Of a stretch of DNA of 64,000 nucleotides, positions 16,901-25,531 are shown in pieces (the first letter of the stretch is position 1; each line of letters starts with the position of its first letter). The stretch comes from Paractinoplanes abujensis. Its GTDB lineage: Bacteria > Actinomycetota > Actinomycetes > Mycobacteriales > Micromonosporaceae. Below the pieces are notes generated by a model. It was not told where the DNA came from. It saw nothing but the letters and a program-made list of their open reading frames with translations, and ran no database searches. The DNA is taken from the NCBI RefSeq assembly GCF_014204895.1, contig NZ_JACHMF010000001.1, positions 7,502,001 through 7,566,000 of the forward strand, written 5' to 3'. The position numbers and the translations under genes were made by a program.

Positions 16901-19195
16901 TCAGCGCGAGCCATACCCCGCGTTGTTGTTGCGGTATTCGTCGGCGCCTTCGCGGTCGCGGGTGAAGTCCCAGCCGCCCGCGGCTTCGCGGCCCGGGCGT
17001 CCGCCCATGGCGAAGCCGCCGATTTCCTGACCGCGCCGCCAGCCCCGGAAGTAGCCGGTGGTGTGGGCGGCGATGCTGGCCGCGTCGCGGACGATGCGCA
17101 GCGGGCGTTCGTCGCGCAGCGGGGAGCCGGGCACCAGGTTGGCCTGGGGCACGCGCTTGGGCAGGCCGGCCGAGGTTTCGGCGGCCACCGCGGGGGTGGA
17201 CGCTTTTTCGGCGGCGCGCCAGCCCGAGTCGTTGGGGTTGGTCCAGTCGAGCTTGTCGGACTGCTCGCTGTGGCCGGTGAACCAGGCCGAGCGGGCCGCG
17301 GCGAAGATCAGCAGGTCGGTGTCGTTGCCGTCGGAGCCGACCGGCGGGTTGATGCTGCGGTCGAGCGCGGTCAGTTTGCTGCTCGTGGCCGACGGGGGGC
17401 CTGCCGGGCGGCGGCTGCCGTTGCGACCTTCGACGAGGCGCAGCGACGGCGGGTCGGCGGCCGCGGACAGGTCGGTGGCCGTGGCGTCGAGGCCGTTGGG
17501 CAACTGGGAGTCGACCAGGCGCAGGGCCGGCGGCTCTTTCGGCATGTCCTGCCAGGGCGGGCGCACCCGGCCGTCGGACGGCGGCGCGCTCGTTGAGGCG
17601 GCCGGCGTGGTCAGCGCGTCGTCGGTGCCGCTGCTGTTCATCAGCGGCCAGTTGGCGCGGGAGCCGGGCTCGGGCGCTTCCTGCCCGCCGGGGCGCTGGG
17701 CGGGCATGGGCAGCGAGTAGTCGGTGGCCTCGCCGGCCGGTGAGGTGGGCCGGGTCGACGGGCGCGGCGGGATGACTGTGCGCTGGCGCTCGGCGCGGGC
17801 GCTGTTGATCGCCGCGTTGGTCAGGGTGGCCCGGAACGGCTGGCCGCTTTCGGCCGGGCTGGAGCCGTTGGGGACGCCGGAGGACGGCGCCGACGCGGCG
17901 GGGGAGACCGAGGCCGCCGGGAATGTCGTGCCGGTCGGTGGGGCCGGCGTGCGGGAACCCGGCACGGGCCGCGAGCCCGGCGTGATCGGCGTCATGCCCG
18001 GCGGGGGCGGCGGCGTCGAGATCGGCCGGTTCCCCGGGGCGGCGGCGCGGTTGGGGAACAGCGAGCCGAGGCTGTCGCTGGTGCTGCGGGCCCGGGCCGC
18101 GGGGGCCGCGGGGGGCTGCGAGACGGGCCGGGGGGCCAGCGGCGGCGGCATGACCGGGTCGGGCGCGACCGGGGGTGTGGTCAGCGGGTGCGGCGTGACC
18201 GGACCGGTGCCGGTCGACGCGGGTTCGGGGCGGGTGCGCCGGCCGAACCGGGAGGCGTCGCCTGTGACGGACTGCAGGGGGGCGGGCTCGGCGGCGCGGC
18301 GGGTGCGGCGAGCGCCGTTGGGGGTGCTGCTGCGCGCGGCGATCGTGCCGATCAGGGAGGCGCAGGCGGCGTCGGAGGCGCGCACCGAGGCGACGGCCTG
18401 ACGCACCGTCTCGCCCGCGGCGGGGGCCAGCGACTTGTTGACTCCGCCGCGGCGCGGAGACTCGCTGATCGCGACGTGGAGCGCGGTGACGGCCGCGATG
18501 ATCTCGTCCTCGGTGCCGGCGCCGGCCCGGGTGAGCTCGCGGGCGACGTCTTCGGCGACGCTCTGGGAGTCGCCGTTGGCGCCGAGGCGGCCCGGCTCGG
18601 GCAGCGCGTCCAGCACGGCCAGAGCGAGCGGGTGCGACGGGTCGGGGTAGGCCCGCAGGGCGGCCGGGTAAAGCTCGCGGAGCACCTCGCGCAGGGCGAT
18701 GGCGGCGGCGTGCCGGCCGCTGAGCAGGGCGACGTGGGCGGCCAGGACCGGCTTGTAGCTCACCAGGTCGCGCGGCACGGCCAGGGTGCCGGCCGTGAGG
18801 GCGCCCGCCTGGAGCGCCCGGGCCAGGCCGACGGCCCGGCGCGCGGCCGGCGGCGCCTGCATCTCCTCGACGGAGTCGTCGTCGGCGAACCGCTCGGCGA
18901 AATCGTCGGTGGTGTCGTCGTCGGCCACCACGAGCGGCCGCCCGGCCGCTGTGAGCAGGGAGGTGACCAGGTGGTCGTCGCTGTCGGCGGCGACCGCGGC
19001 GTCGGTGAATCCACTCGTCCGTTCCACGAGCAACGAGCCGAACTCGGCATACCCGCCGGGGTCGTCGCTGATCTCGTGAACGCCGAGCAGTCGTCCTGCA
19101 TCGTCCACCACGGCGATGGTCAGTTGTGCGGCCGAGGCCCCACGCACCGATTCATCCGCCGACGCCAGACCGCAGTACACGCGCACGAGCGCCAC
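16901..19195 (-). CDS. IS110-transposase-like domain with Pro-rich tail, probably domesticated
   Basis: A 764-residue protein I cannot assign with certainty. Residues 1-205 follow the layout of the IS110 DEDD transposase N-domain: a strand pair LTIAVVDDAGRLLG, HLVTSLLTAAGRPLVV, a linker AARRAVGLARAL, then helices with ALREVLRELYPAALRAY and LAVLDALPEPG. The acidic catalytic positions look lost (Leu or Ala where Asp is expected in VYCGLA; no Glu in AAVAADSDD). Residues 290-620 are proline-rich and disordered. The C-terminus (636 onward) repeats the SAWFT, GW-AA and GLPKRxPxAxLVPG motifs of the conservon kinase. GGAGGAGGA supports the GTG. A non-mobile cellular role is inferred. Confidence 0.55.
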   Translation of the reverse strand: MALVRVYCGLASADESVRGASAAQLTIAVVDDAGRLLGVHEISDDPGGYAEFGSLLVERTSGFTDAAVAADSDDHLVTSLLTAAGRPLVVADDDTTDDFAERFADDDSVEEMQAPPAARRAVGLARALQAGALTAGTLAVPRDLVSYKPVLAAHVALLSGRHAAAIALREVLRELYPAALRAYPDPSHPLALAVLDALPEPGRLGANGDSQSVAEDVARELTRAGAGTEDEIIAAVTALHVAISESPRRGGVNKSLAPAAGETVRQAVASVRASDAACASLIGTIAARSSTPNGARRTRRAAEPAPLQSVTGDASRFGRRTRPEPASTGTGPVTPHPLTTPPVAPDPVMPPPLAPRPVSQPPAAPAARARSTSDSLGSLFPNRAAAPGNRPISTPPPPPGMTPITPGSRPVPGSRTPAPPTGTTFPAASVSPAASAPSSGVPNGSSPAESGQPFRATLTNAAINSARAERQRTVIPPRPSTRPTSPAGEATDYSLPMPAQRPGGQEAPEPGSRANWPLMNSSGTDDALTTPAASTSAPPSDGRVRPPWQDMPKEPPALRLVDSQLPNGLDATATDLSAAADPPSLRLVEGRNGSRRPAGPPSATSSKLTALDRSINPPVGSDGNDTDLLIFAAARSAWFTGHSEQSDKLDWTNPNDSGWRAAEKASTPAVAAETSAGLPKRVPQANLVPGSPLRDERPLRIVRDAASIAAHTTGYFRGWRRGQEIGGFAMGGRPGREAAGGWDFTRDREGADEYRNNNAGYGSR

Positions 19196-19261
19196 GGCGT
19201 CGTCCTCCTCCCCAGGGGGCAGCTGTCATTCGGCCAAGGATTGATGGTCCCTGGTGAGGGG

Positions 19262-20149
19262 TCAGTCGCGCCAGTCCACAGCTGCAGAGATCTTGCCGAT
19301 TACCGAGCGCCAGCCGAGACTTGCCTGTTGTGCCCCGATTTTCTTCAATCGACGGCGACCGAAGAACCCACCCATCCCGCCGCTTTCGGCGGAGCGTAGA
19401 GACTCGTCGAGGTCGTCAAGCGGCGATCCGGGCGCCAATGCCAAGATCACCGGCTTGATCCGGAGGGCGTGACCGAGGTCACGCGCAACCTCGCCCGCGG
19501 CGATCAGCAACGGCAGGTCCCATGTGTCGTGTCCGCCGCGCAGATTTTCCACCACGAGGTCGAGCTCGTAGCGGTTCTCCGGCAGCGGGTCGATGTCGGT
19601 CGACTGTACCCGGTCGGCCAGGGTGTCCCAGGAGTCGATTTGTGCGAGATCGTGGGGAGCACCCGAACGAATGAAGGAGACCAGCGACTCGGGCGTCTTG
19701 AAGGCGATCAACCGGCCCTTGTGGGTCAGGAAGGCGGGCACCTCCTCGTCCTCCACCTGGGCCTCGGCCTCGTCCTCATCGTCCTCGAAGTCGGCCGGGT
19801 CGGGCTCGTCGGCCGCCTTGACGTCCTTGCCGTCCTCGTCCGCCTCGCCCTGGGCCAGCAGCGCCTGGAACTCCTCGTCGACGATGACCTCTTCGTCGTC
19901 GTCCTGGGCGGCGCGGCGCTTGCGGGCCTCGAACGGGTCGTCCTCGTCGGCCTCGATCTCGGTCGGCGTCAGCGTGGACGACTTGCGGTAGGCCCGCAGG
20001 GTGAGGGCGACGCCGCCGGGCAGCGCGATCTCGACCGGCTCGACGCCGGTCTCGTCCCAGAGGGCACGCCCGGAGAGGCCGCCCGGCTGCTCGGCGGACT
20101 TCGCGGCCACGGGCGCGGACGCCTCGGGCTCGTCGGACTGGCTGGTCAC
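19262..20149 (-). CDS. Conserved acidic protein of unknown function
   Basis: A 295-residue soluble protein: an N-terminal strand-rich part (VEPVEIALPGGVALTLRAYR), a long Asp/Glu-rich linker, and a C-terminal domain with FLTHKGRLIAFKTPESLVSFI and a basic end RRRLKKIGAQQASLGWR. I have seen such Micromonosporaceae proteins labelled primosomal protein, but the sequence gives no basis for that. Start choice: GGAGGT sits 4 bases before GTG 20149; the frame also offers TTG 20167 without a ribosome-binding site. It precedes the IS110-like gene by 66 bases on the same strand, so the two are probably co-transcribed. Confidence 0.65.
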   Translation of the reverse strand: MTSQSDEPEASAPVAAKSAEQPGGLSGRALWDETGVEPVEIALPGGVALTLRAYRKSSTLTPTEIEADEDDPFEARKRRAAQDDDEEVIVDEEFQALLAQGEADEDGKDVKAADEPDPADFEDDEDEAEAQVEDEEVPAFLTHKGRLIAFKTPESLVSFIRSGAPHDLAQIDSWDTLADRVQSTDIDPLPENRYELDLVVENLRGGHDTWDLPLLIAAGEVARDLGHALRIKPVILALAPGSPLDDLDESLRSAESGGMGGFFGRRRLKKIGAQQASLGWRSVIGKISAAVDWRD

Positions 20150-20249
20150 GGTGACCTCCGGGATCAATCTGGCCTATGGGACGAGTGATTCTGCCGACAC
20201 ACCCTAATGGGCGTTGCTGGAAGTGCACTGACCGGTCCGGTGCGAACGA

Positions 20250-21074
20250 TCAGAAACCCTTCGGGTGCCAGACCGTCTTGATCTCCAGAAGCGCAGTCAT
20301 CGCACCTGTACCCGGGTCTTCCGAGTAGTCAACGCCCGAAGCGGGGCGAATGACCCGCTTGAGGGTGCCCGCGGCCGCCCGTTCGAGTTCGGTCGCCAGC
20401 TCGGGGTCGTCGACGCCGGACAGGTCGAGCGCGTTCACGTCGTCGTGCGAGGCGAGCCACGGCGCGATCTCGGCGGCCTGCCCGGTCAGCACGTTGACCA
20501 CCCCGCCGGGCACGTCGGAGGTGGCCAGCACCTCGCCCAGGGTGATCGCGACCTGCGGGTTGACGGCAACGACGACGACCGTGTTGCCGGTGACCACGGC
20601 CGGGGCGACCACGCTGACCAGGCCGAGCAGTGAGCCCGGGGCGATCACACCGACGACCCCGGTCGGTTCGGGGGCCGAGAGGTTGAAATACGGCCCGGCC
20701 ACGGGGTTGGCCCCGCCGGCCACCTGGGCGATCTTGTCGGACCAGCCCGCGTACCAGACCCAGCGGTCGACAGCCGCGTCCACCTCGGACCCGGCGACGC
20801 CCAGCGACTTGAACTCGGCCCGGCGGGCCTCGAGCATCTCGGCGATCCGGTAGAGCACCTGGCCCCGGTTGTACGCCGTGGCGCCGGCCCACCCGGGCTG
20901 GGCCGCCCGGGCCGCCACCACCGCGTCGCGTGCGTCCTTGCGGGAGGCGAGGGCCACGTTGTCGCCGTCCACCAGATAGGTCCGTCCTGACTCGCTGCGC
21001 GGGAACTTCCCGGCCACGTACAGCTTGTAGGTCTTCCGCACCGCGAGGCGGGACGGGGTCGGGGACTTAGGCAA
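20250..21074 (-). CDS. Short aldehyde dehydrogenase-like protein lacking the catalytic half
   Basis: A 274-residue member of the aldehyde dehydrogenase superfamily. It opens with KTYKLYVAGKFPRSESGRTY and contains the Rossmann segment GVVGVIAP, but ends shortly after the nucleotide-binding part. The ELGGK glutamate and the nucleophilic cysteine region are missing. It is not a recent frameshift fragment: the same short paralogue sits next to a full-length copy in other actinobacteria as I recall. TTG 21074 lies inside the end of the upstream gene (8-base overlap) with GGAGG 6 bases before it, a clear case of translational coupling. A structural or regulatory partner of the full enzyme is plausible. 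Confidence 0.75.
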   Translation of the reverse strand: MPKSPTPSRLAVRKTYKLYVAGKFPRSESGRTYLVDGDNVALASRKDARDAVVAARAAQPGWAGATAYNRGQVLYRIAEMLEARRAEFKSLGVAGSEVDAAVDRWVWYAGWSDKIAQVAGGANPVAGPYFNLSAPEPTGVVGVIAPGSLLGLVSVVAPAVVTGNTVVVVAVNPQVAITLGEVLATSDVPGGVVNVLTGQAAEIAPWLASHDDVNALDLSGVDDPELATELERAAAGTLKRVIRPASGVDYSEDPGTGAMTALLEIKTVWHPKGF

Positions 21075-22491
21075 GGTACGCCTCCAGGCCGTGCCGGCCG
21101 CCCTCGCGGCCGTAACCGGATTCCTTGTAACCGCCGAACGGCGACGTCGGGTCGAACTTGTTGAACGTGTTGGCCCAGACCACACCGGCGCGCAGCTTGT
21201 CGGCGACGGCCAGGATCCGTGAGCCCTTCTCGCTCCAGATGCCGGCCGAGAGCCCGTACGGGGTGTTGTTGGCCTTTTCGATCGCCTCGGCCGGGGTGCG
21301 GAAGGTCAGCACCGACAGCACCGGCCCGAAGATCTCCTCGCGGGCGATCCGGTGGGCCTGGGTCACGCCGGTGAAGATCGTCGGCGCGAACCAGAAGCCG
21401 CGGTCGGGCAGCTCGCAGGGCGGTGACCATCGTTCCGCGCCCTCGCCGGCCCCGATTTCCGACAATTCAGTAATCCGGTCGAGCTGGGCCTTGGAGTTGA
21501 TCGCGCCGACGTCGGTGTTCTTGTCGAGCGGATCCCCGACCCGCAGCGTTGCCATCCGCCGCTTCAGCGAGTCGAGCAGCTCCGTGGCGATCGACTCCTG
21601 CACCAGGAGCCGGGAGCCCGCGCAGCAGACGTGGCCCTGGTTGAAGAAGATGCCGTTGACAATGCCCTCGACGGCCTGGTCGATCGGGGCGTCGTCGAAG
21701 ACGATGTTGGCCGCCTTGCCGCCCAGTTCGAGCGTCAGCTTCTTGCCCGTGCCGGCCACCGAGCGGGCGATCTGGCGGCCCACCTCGGTCGAGCCGGTGA
21801 AGGCGACCTTGTTGACGTCGGGGTGCTCGACCAGATAGCGGCCCGTGTCGCCGGCGCCGGTCACGATGTTGACCACGCCCGGCGGCAGGTCGGCCTGGCG
21901 GCACACGTCGGCGAAGAACAGCGCCGAGAGCGGGGTCGTCTCGGCCGGCTTGAGCACCACCGTGTTGCCCGTGGCCAGCGCCGGGGCGATCTTCCAGGCC
22001 AGCATGAGCAGCGGGAAGTTCCACGGGATGACCTGACCGGCCACGCCCAGCGGGCGCGGGTCTGGGCCGAGGCCGGCGTATTTCAGCTTGTCGGCCCAGC
22101 CCGCGTAGTAGAAGAAGTGTGCGGCGACCAGCGGCAGGTCGACGTCGCGGGACTCCCGGATCGGCTTGCCGTTGTCGAGCGACTCCAGCACGGCCAGCTC
22201 GCGGGAGCGCTCCTGCAGGATGCGGGCGATCCGGAACAGGTATTTCGCGCGCTCCGAGCCGGGCAGTGCGGACCAGCTCTCGAAGGCGCGGCGGGCGGCG
22301 GCGACGGCGCGGTCGACGTCTTCCGGCCCGGCCAGGGCGACCTCGGAGAGCACCTCCTCGGTGGCCGGGTTGACGGTCTTGAAGGTGTCTTTGGCCTCGC
22401 CGAACTCGCCGTCGATGAACAGCCCGTACGACGGGGCGATGTCGACGATCGAGCGCGACTCGGGCGCGGGGGCGTATTCGAAGAGCGGCAT
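21067..22491 (-). CDS. Aldehyde dehydrogenase
   Basis: A 474-residue NAD(P)-dependent aldehyde dehydrogenase with the complete set of motifs: GQVIPWNFPLLM, the GSTEVG nucleotide loop, the ELGGKAANIVF general-base region (Glu near residue 250) and the GHVCCAGSR nucleophile region (Cys near 285). It begins 5 bases after the deoC stop. Since deoC releases acetaldehyde from deoxyribose 5-phosphate, oxidation of acetaldehyde to acetate is the natural role, though substrate specificity cannot be read from the sequence. Confidence 0.9.
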   Translation of the reverse strand: MPLFEYAPAPESRSIVDIAPSYGLFIDGEFGEAKDTFKTVNPATEEVLSEVALAGPEDVDRAVAAARRAFESWSALPGSERAKYLFRIARILQERSRELAVLESLDNGKPIRESRDVDLPLVAAHFFYYAGWADKLKYAGLGPDPRPLGVAGQVIPWNFPLLMLAWKIAPALATGNTVVLKPAETTPLSALFFADVCRQADLPPGVVNIVTGAGDTGRYLVEHPDVNKVAFTGSTEVGRQIARSVAGTGKKLTLELGGKAANIVFDDAPIDQAVEGIVNGIFFNQGHVCCAGSRLLVQESIATELLDSLKRRMATLRVGDPLDKNTDVGAINSKAQLDRITELSEIGAGEGAERWSPPCELPDRGFWFAPTIFTGVTQAHRIAREEIFGPVLSVLTFRTPAEAIEKANNTPYGLSAGIWSEKGSRILAVADKLRAGVVWANTFNKFDPTSPFGGYKESGYGREGGRHGLEAYLA

Positions 22492-22496
22492 CGGCC

Positions 22497-23447
22497 TCAG
22501 TCCAGCGTGAAGTAGTCAGGACCGGCGTAGTGGCCGGTGGTCAGCTTGGTGCGCTGCATCAGCAGGTCGTTGAGCAGCGAGGACGCGCCGAACCGGAACC
22601 AGTCGGGGTGCAGCCAGTCGTCGCCGCAGGTCTCGTTGATCATCACGAGGTATTTGACGGCGTCCTTCGTCGTGCGGATGCCACCGGCCGGTTTGACCCC
22701 GACCTGACGCCCGTAACGCTCGCGGAAGTCGCGCACGGCCTCGAGCATCAGCAGCGTCACCGGGGGCGTGGCGTTGACGCCGACCTTGCCCGTGGACGTC
22801 TTGATGAAGTCGGCCCCGGCCAGCATGGCCAGCCAGGACGCGCGCCGCACGTTGTCGTAGGTGGCGAGCTCGCCGGTCTCGAGGATGACCTTGAGGTGGG
22901 CCGAGCCGGCCGCCTCCTTGATCGCGACGATCTCGTCGAAGACGCGGGCGTAGTCGCCGGCCAGGAACGCGCCCCGGCTGATCACCATGTCGATCTCGTC
23001 GGCGCCGCCGGCCACCGCGTCGCGGGTGTCGGCCAGCTTGACGTCGAGCGGGGCCTGCCCGGAGGGGAAGGCGGTGGCCACGCTGGCCAGGTGAACGCCC
23101 GAGCCGGCCAGCACCTCGGCCGCGGCGGGCACCATGGCGGGATAGACACAGACCGCGGCGACCGGCGGGCAGGTGGGGTCGGCCGGGTCGGGCCGCAGGG
23201 CCTTGGCCGAGAGTGCGCGCACCTTGCCCGGGGTGTCGGCGCCCTCGAGGGTGGTGAGGTCGACCATCCGGATGGCCAGGTCGATCGCCTGCGCCTTGCT
23301 GGTCGTCTTTACCGATCGGGTGCCCAGCGCCGCCGCCCTGGCCTCGAGGCCCACCTTGTCGACGCCGGGCAATCCGTGCAGGAAGGTCCGGAGGTCGGCG
23401 GGGGAGTCGGGCAGGCCGGACAGCCTCGACGTCGCTGTCGCAGTCAT
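22497..23447 (-). CDS. deoC: Deoxyribose-phosphate aldolase
   Basis: Cleaves 2-deoxyribose 5-phosphate to acetaldehyde and glyceraldehyde 3-phosphate. The 316-residue class I aldolase carries VAVCVYPAMV, DEIDMVISRGAF, LKVILETGEL, the Schiff-base lysine motif FIKTSTGKVG and VGVKPAGGIRT. It has about 60 extra N-terminal residues relative to short DeoC proteins, as in other long actinobacterial forms. First gene of an operon with two aldehyde dehydrogenases, divergent from upp. TAGAAT ends 7 bases before the ATG. Confidence 0.93.
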   Translation of the reverse strand: MTATATSRLSGLPDSPADLRTFLHGLPGVDKVGLEARAAALGTRSVKTTSKAQAIDLAIRMVDLTTLEGADTPGKVRALSAKALRPDPADPTCPPVAAVCVYPAMVPAAAEVLAGSGVHLASVATAFPSGQAPLDVKLADTRDAVAGGADEIDMVISRGAFLAGDYARVFDEIVAIKEAAGSAHLKVILETGELATYDNVRRASWLAMLAGADFIKTSTGKVGVNATPPVTLLMLEAVRDFRERYGRQVGVKPAGGIRTTKDAVKYLVMINETCGDDWLHPDWFRFGASSLLNDLLMQRTKLTTGHYAGPDYFTLD

Positions 23448-23454
23448 GAAAAGG

Positions 23455-23500
23455 ATTCTACGCGGGCCCCCGACAGTTGATCTTGATTGACCGGTAGGTT
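23455..23500. promoter_or_regulatory. Divergent leaderless promoters of deoC and upp
   Basis: On the - strand TAGAAT (23455-23460) is followed by 7 bases and the deoC ATG. On the + strand TAGGTT (23495-23500) is followed by 6 bases and the upp GTG. Neither gene has a Shine-Dalgarno sequence. The -35 regions must overlap within the 34 bases between the boxes, so a regulator binding there would affect both. Confidence 0.55.
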
Positions 23501-23506
23501 GTCGGC

Positions 23507-24139
23507 GTGGACGTACTCGTCGTAGATCACCCGCTGGCTCAGACCCGTCTCACCGCGATGCGGAAGTCGGAGACCGATTCCGGTGTCTTCCGGGCGTCCC
23601 TGCACGAGTTGACCACCATGGTGGTCTACGAGGCGGCGCGGTCGTTCGCCACCGAGACCTACCCGATCAGCACGCCGGTCGCCCCGACCGAGGGCATCCG
23701 CCTGGCCAACCCGCCGCTGATCGTGCCCGTGCTGCGGGCCGGTCTGGGCATGGCCGACTCCGCGCTGGCGCTGCTGCCCGAGTCGTCGATGGGCTTCGTG
23801 GGGCTGGCGCGCGACGAGCACACGTACGAGCCGCGGGCGTACATGGAGTCGCTGCCCGGCGACCTCTCCGGTCAGCCCGTGCTGGTGCTCGACCCGATGC
23901 TGGCCACCGGCGGCTCGCTGCTGCACTGCTGCAAGCTGCTGGTCGACCGCGGGTGCACCGACGTGATCATCTGCTGCGTGCTGGCCGCCCCTGAGGGCGT
24001 CCGCCGCCTCGAGGAGTCGGGGCTCCCGCTGCGCCTGGTCACCGCCTCGATCGACGAGGGCCTCAACGACAAGATGTACATCGTGCCCGGCCTCGGCGAC
24101 GCCGGCGACCGCCAGTTCGGCGGCATGCGCAGATTTTGA
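23507..24139 (+). CDS. upp: Uracil phosphoribosyltransferase
   Basis: Makes UMP from uracil and PRPP, recovering the base released by nucleoside phosphorylases. 210 residues, the standard size. Characteristic motifs: TRLTAMRKSET near the N-terminus, VPVLRAGLGM, the PRPP-binding loop LVLDPMLATGG near residue 125, and the C-terminal uracil-binding region IVPGLGDAGDRQFG. The GTG start fits a predicted leaderless transcript. A strong bidirectional hairpin follows. Confidence 0.95.
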   Translation: MDVLVVDHPLAQTRLTAMRKSETDSGVFRASLHELTTMVVYEAARSFATETYPISTPVAPTEGIRLANPPLIVPVLRAGLGMADSALALLPESSMGFVGLARDEHTYEPRAYMESLPGDLSGQPVLVLDPMLATGGSLLHCCKLLVDRGCTDVIICCVLAAPEGVRRLEESGLPLRLVTASIDEGLNDKMYIVPGLGDAGDRQFGGMRRF

Positions 24140-24160
24140 TGGCCTCGCCTCCGCTCGGCG

Positions 24161-24256
24161 GCACTTCGCCCCGGGACGCCGACGTCGAGGGCGCCGAAAA
24201 GCGCCTCGGCTTCGCCTAGCGCTTTTCGGCGCCCTCGACGTCGACGGGCGAAGTGC
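24161..24256. terminator. Bidirectional terminator between upp and the NUDIX gene
   Basis: A perfect 24-bp inverted repeat (24181-24204 with 24219-24242) closes a 14-base loop; outside it a second perfect 11-bp pair (24161-24171 with 24246-24256, GCACTTCGCCC) extends the cruciform. It sits between two converging genes and nothing suggests coding. Confidence 0.8.
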
Positions 24257-24270
24257 GACTTGGGTTGCGG

Positions 24271-24759
24271 TCAAACCGCGCTGTAGGACCAGCTGAGGGC
24301 CTTGCCGTCGGCGAACGGCATGATGCCGTGGAAGACCCGGGGTTTGTCGGCGAAGACCAAGGGCAGGAAGTGCCGGTCGGACTCCCACATCGGCACCTTT
24401 GCGGCCAGCACGTCCTCGACCGGCACCCAGTGCAGGCTGCCCTCGTCGTTGCCGCTGAGCGGGGTGCCCGTCCAGGCCGGCACGCGAAAGATGAAGCCGA
24501 ACCAGTTCGCGCCGCCCCGCCCGAAGCCGGGCCACGAGATGGTGCCCGCGAGGTCGACAGTCGTGCAGTCGAGACCGGCCTCCTCGTGGACCTCGCGGCG
24601 CAGGCCGCTCACCACGTCCTCGTCGGGCTCCAGCTTGCCGCCCAGCCCGTTGAACTTCCCGTAGTGCAGGTCGTCCGGCCGGGTGTCCCGCCGGACCATG
24701 AGCACCTGATCACGGGAGGGGGACAGCACGTAGCCGAGAGTCGCAATGATCGCCTGCAC
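24271..24759 (-). CDS. NUDIX hydrolase (MutT-like)
   Basis: A 162-residue NUDIX protein. The Nudix box GGKLEPDEDVVSGLRREVHEEAGL (residues about 44-67, split here only by position) contains the REVHEE metal-binding core. The N-terminal TLGYVLSPSRDQVLMVRR resembles MutT/8-oxo-dGTP diphosphatases, so a role in cleaning the nucleotide pool is plausible, but NUDIX specificity is hard to predict. GTG 24759 was chosen because TAGAGT lies 7 bases upstream and the fold begins immediately; longer starts give unlikely sequence. Confidence 0.83.
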   Translation of the reverse strand: MQAIIATLGYVLSPSRDQVLMVRRDTRPDDLHYGKFNGLGGKLEPDEDVVSGLRREVHEEAGLDCTTVDLAGTISWPGFGRGGANWFGFIFRVPAWTGTPLSGNDEGSLHWVPVEDVLAAKVPMWESDRHFLPLVFADKPRVFHGIMPFADGKALSWSYSAV

Positions 24760-24766
24760 GGCAGCC

Positions 24767-24772
24767 ACTCTA
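24767..24772 (-). promoter_or_regulatory. -10 box of the NUDIX gene, predicted leaderless
   Basis: TAGAGT on the - strand, 7 bases before the GTG, with no Shine-Dalgarno sequence between. Confidence 0.5.
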
Positions 24773-24847
24773 GGAGAGGCACTGCTACCGGGATATAACC
24801 GACCTGGCGATCTGAATGCGTGACTGGGGACACTATCGTTTCGATCC

Positions 24848-25531
24848 ATGACCTCCATGCCTCTCGCCGAGGAACTGCTCCTCCTCGCGTACGACGACCA
24901 GACCGGCAAGGCGACCGGCTCCCGCATCGGGCTCGACCTCGGCCTGTCCGCGGCCGTGCTGGTCGATCTCGCGCTGGCGGGGCGCATCGCCTATGTCGAC
25001 GGCTACCTCAAGGTGATCGACCCCAGCCCGATCGGTGACACCATCGCCGACGCCGTGCTGGCCAAGGCGGCCGGCGACGAGCCGCACACGCCCGCCCAGT
25101 GGCTGCAGCGCCTGCGCCACCGCCTGCGCGCCCGTCTGCTGGAAGACCTGGTGGCCCGCGGCGTCGTGCAGGACGTGGACGAGACCCAGATGGGCGTGAT
25201 CCACGTGCACCGCTACCCGACCACCGACCCGGCCTTCGAGGCCGAGATCCGGGGCCGGCTGGCCGACGCGCTGACCTCCGGCGCTCTCTGTGATGAGCGC
25301 ACCGCCGCGCTGGCCACTCTGCTGGTCTCCTGCCGCATGGAGCCCGCGCTGCGCCTGCCTCCGGAGGACGTGGCCAAGGCGCACGACCGCCTCGAGCAGA
25401 TCGCCTCGGGCGCGGGCTTCATGGCCGGCGGCAACTTGGAGGACTCGATCGTGCGGCCCAGCGTCGCGCTCGTGGTGGCCACGCTGGGCAAGGCCATTCA
25501 GGCCGCTCTGGGCGCACCCAAGACGGCCTGA
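24848..25531 (+). CDS. GOLPH3/VPS74 (GPP34) family protein
   Basis: A 227-residue protein of the GPP34 fold, which in eukaryotes binds phosphatidylinositol 4-phosphate on the Golgi. It opens with the family hallmark LAEELLLLAYDDQTGK and continues with DLGLSAAVLVDLALAGRI and the HTPAQWLQRL helix. Actinobacteria often carry several copies of unknown function, probably peripheral membrane proteins. TATCGT ends 8 bases before the ATG. The stop abuts the end of the converging phosphohexomutase gene with no gap. Confidence 0.85.
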   Translation: MTSMPLAEELLLLAYDDQTGKATGSRIGLDLGLSAAVLVDLALAGRIAYVDGYLKVIDPSPIGDTIADAVLAKAAGDEPHTPAQWLQRLRHRLRARLLEDLVARGVVQDVDETQMGVIHVHRYPTTDPAFEAEIRGRLADALTSGALCDERTAALATLLVSCRMEPALRLPPEDVAKAHDRLEQIASGAGFMAGGNLEDSIVRPSVALVVATLGKAIQAALGAPKTA

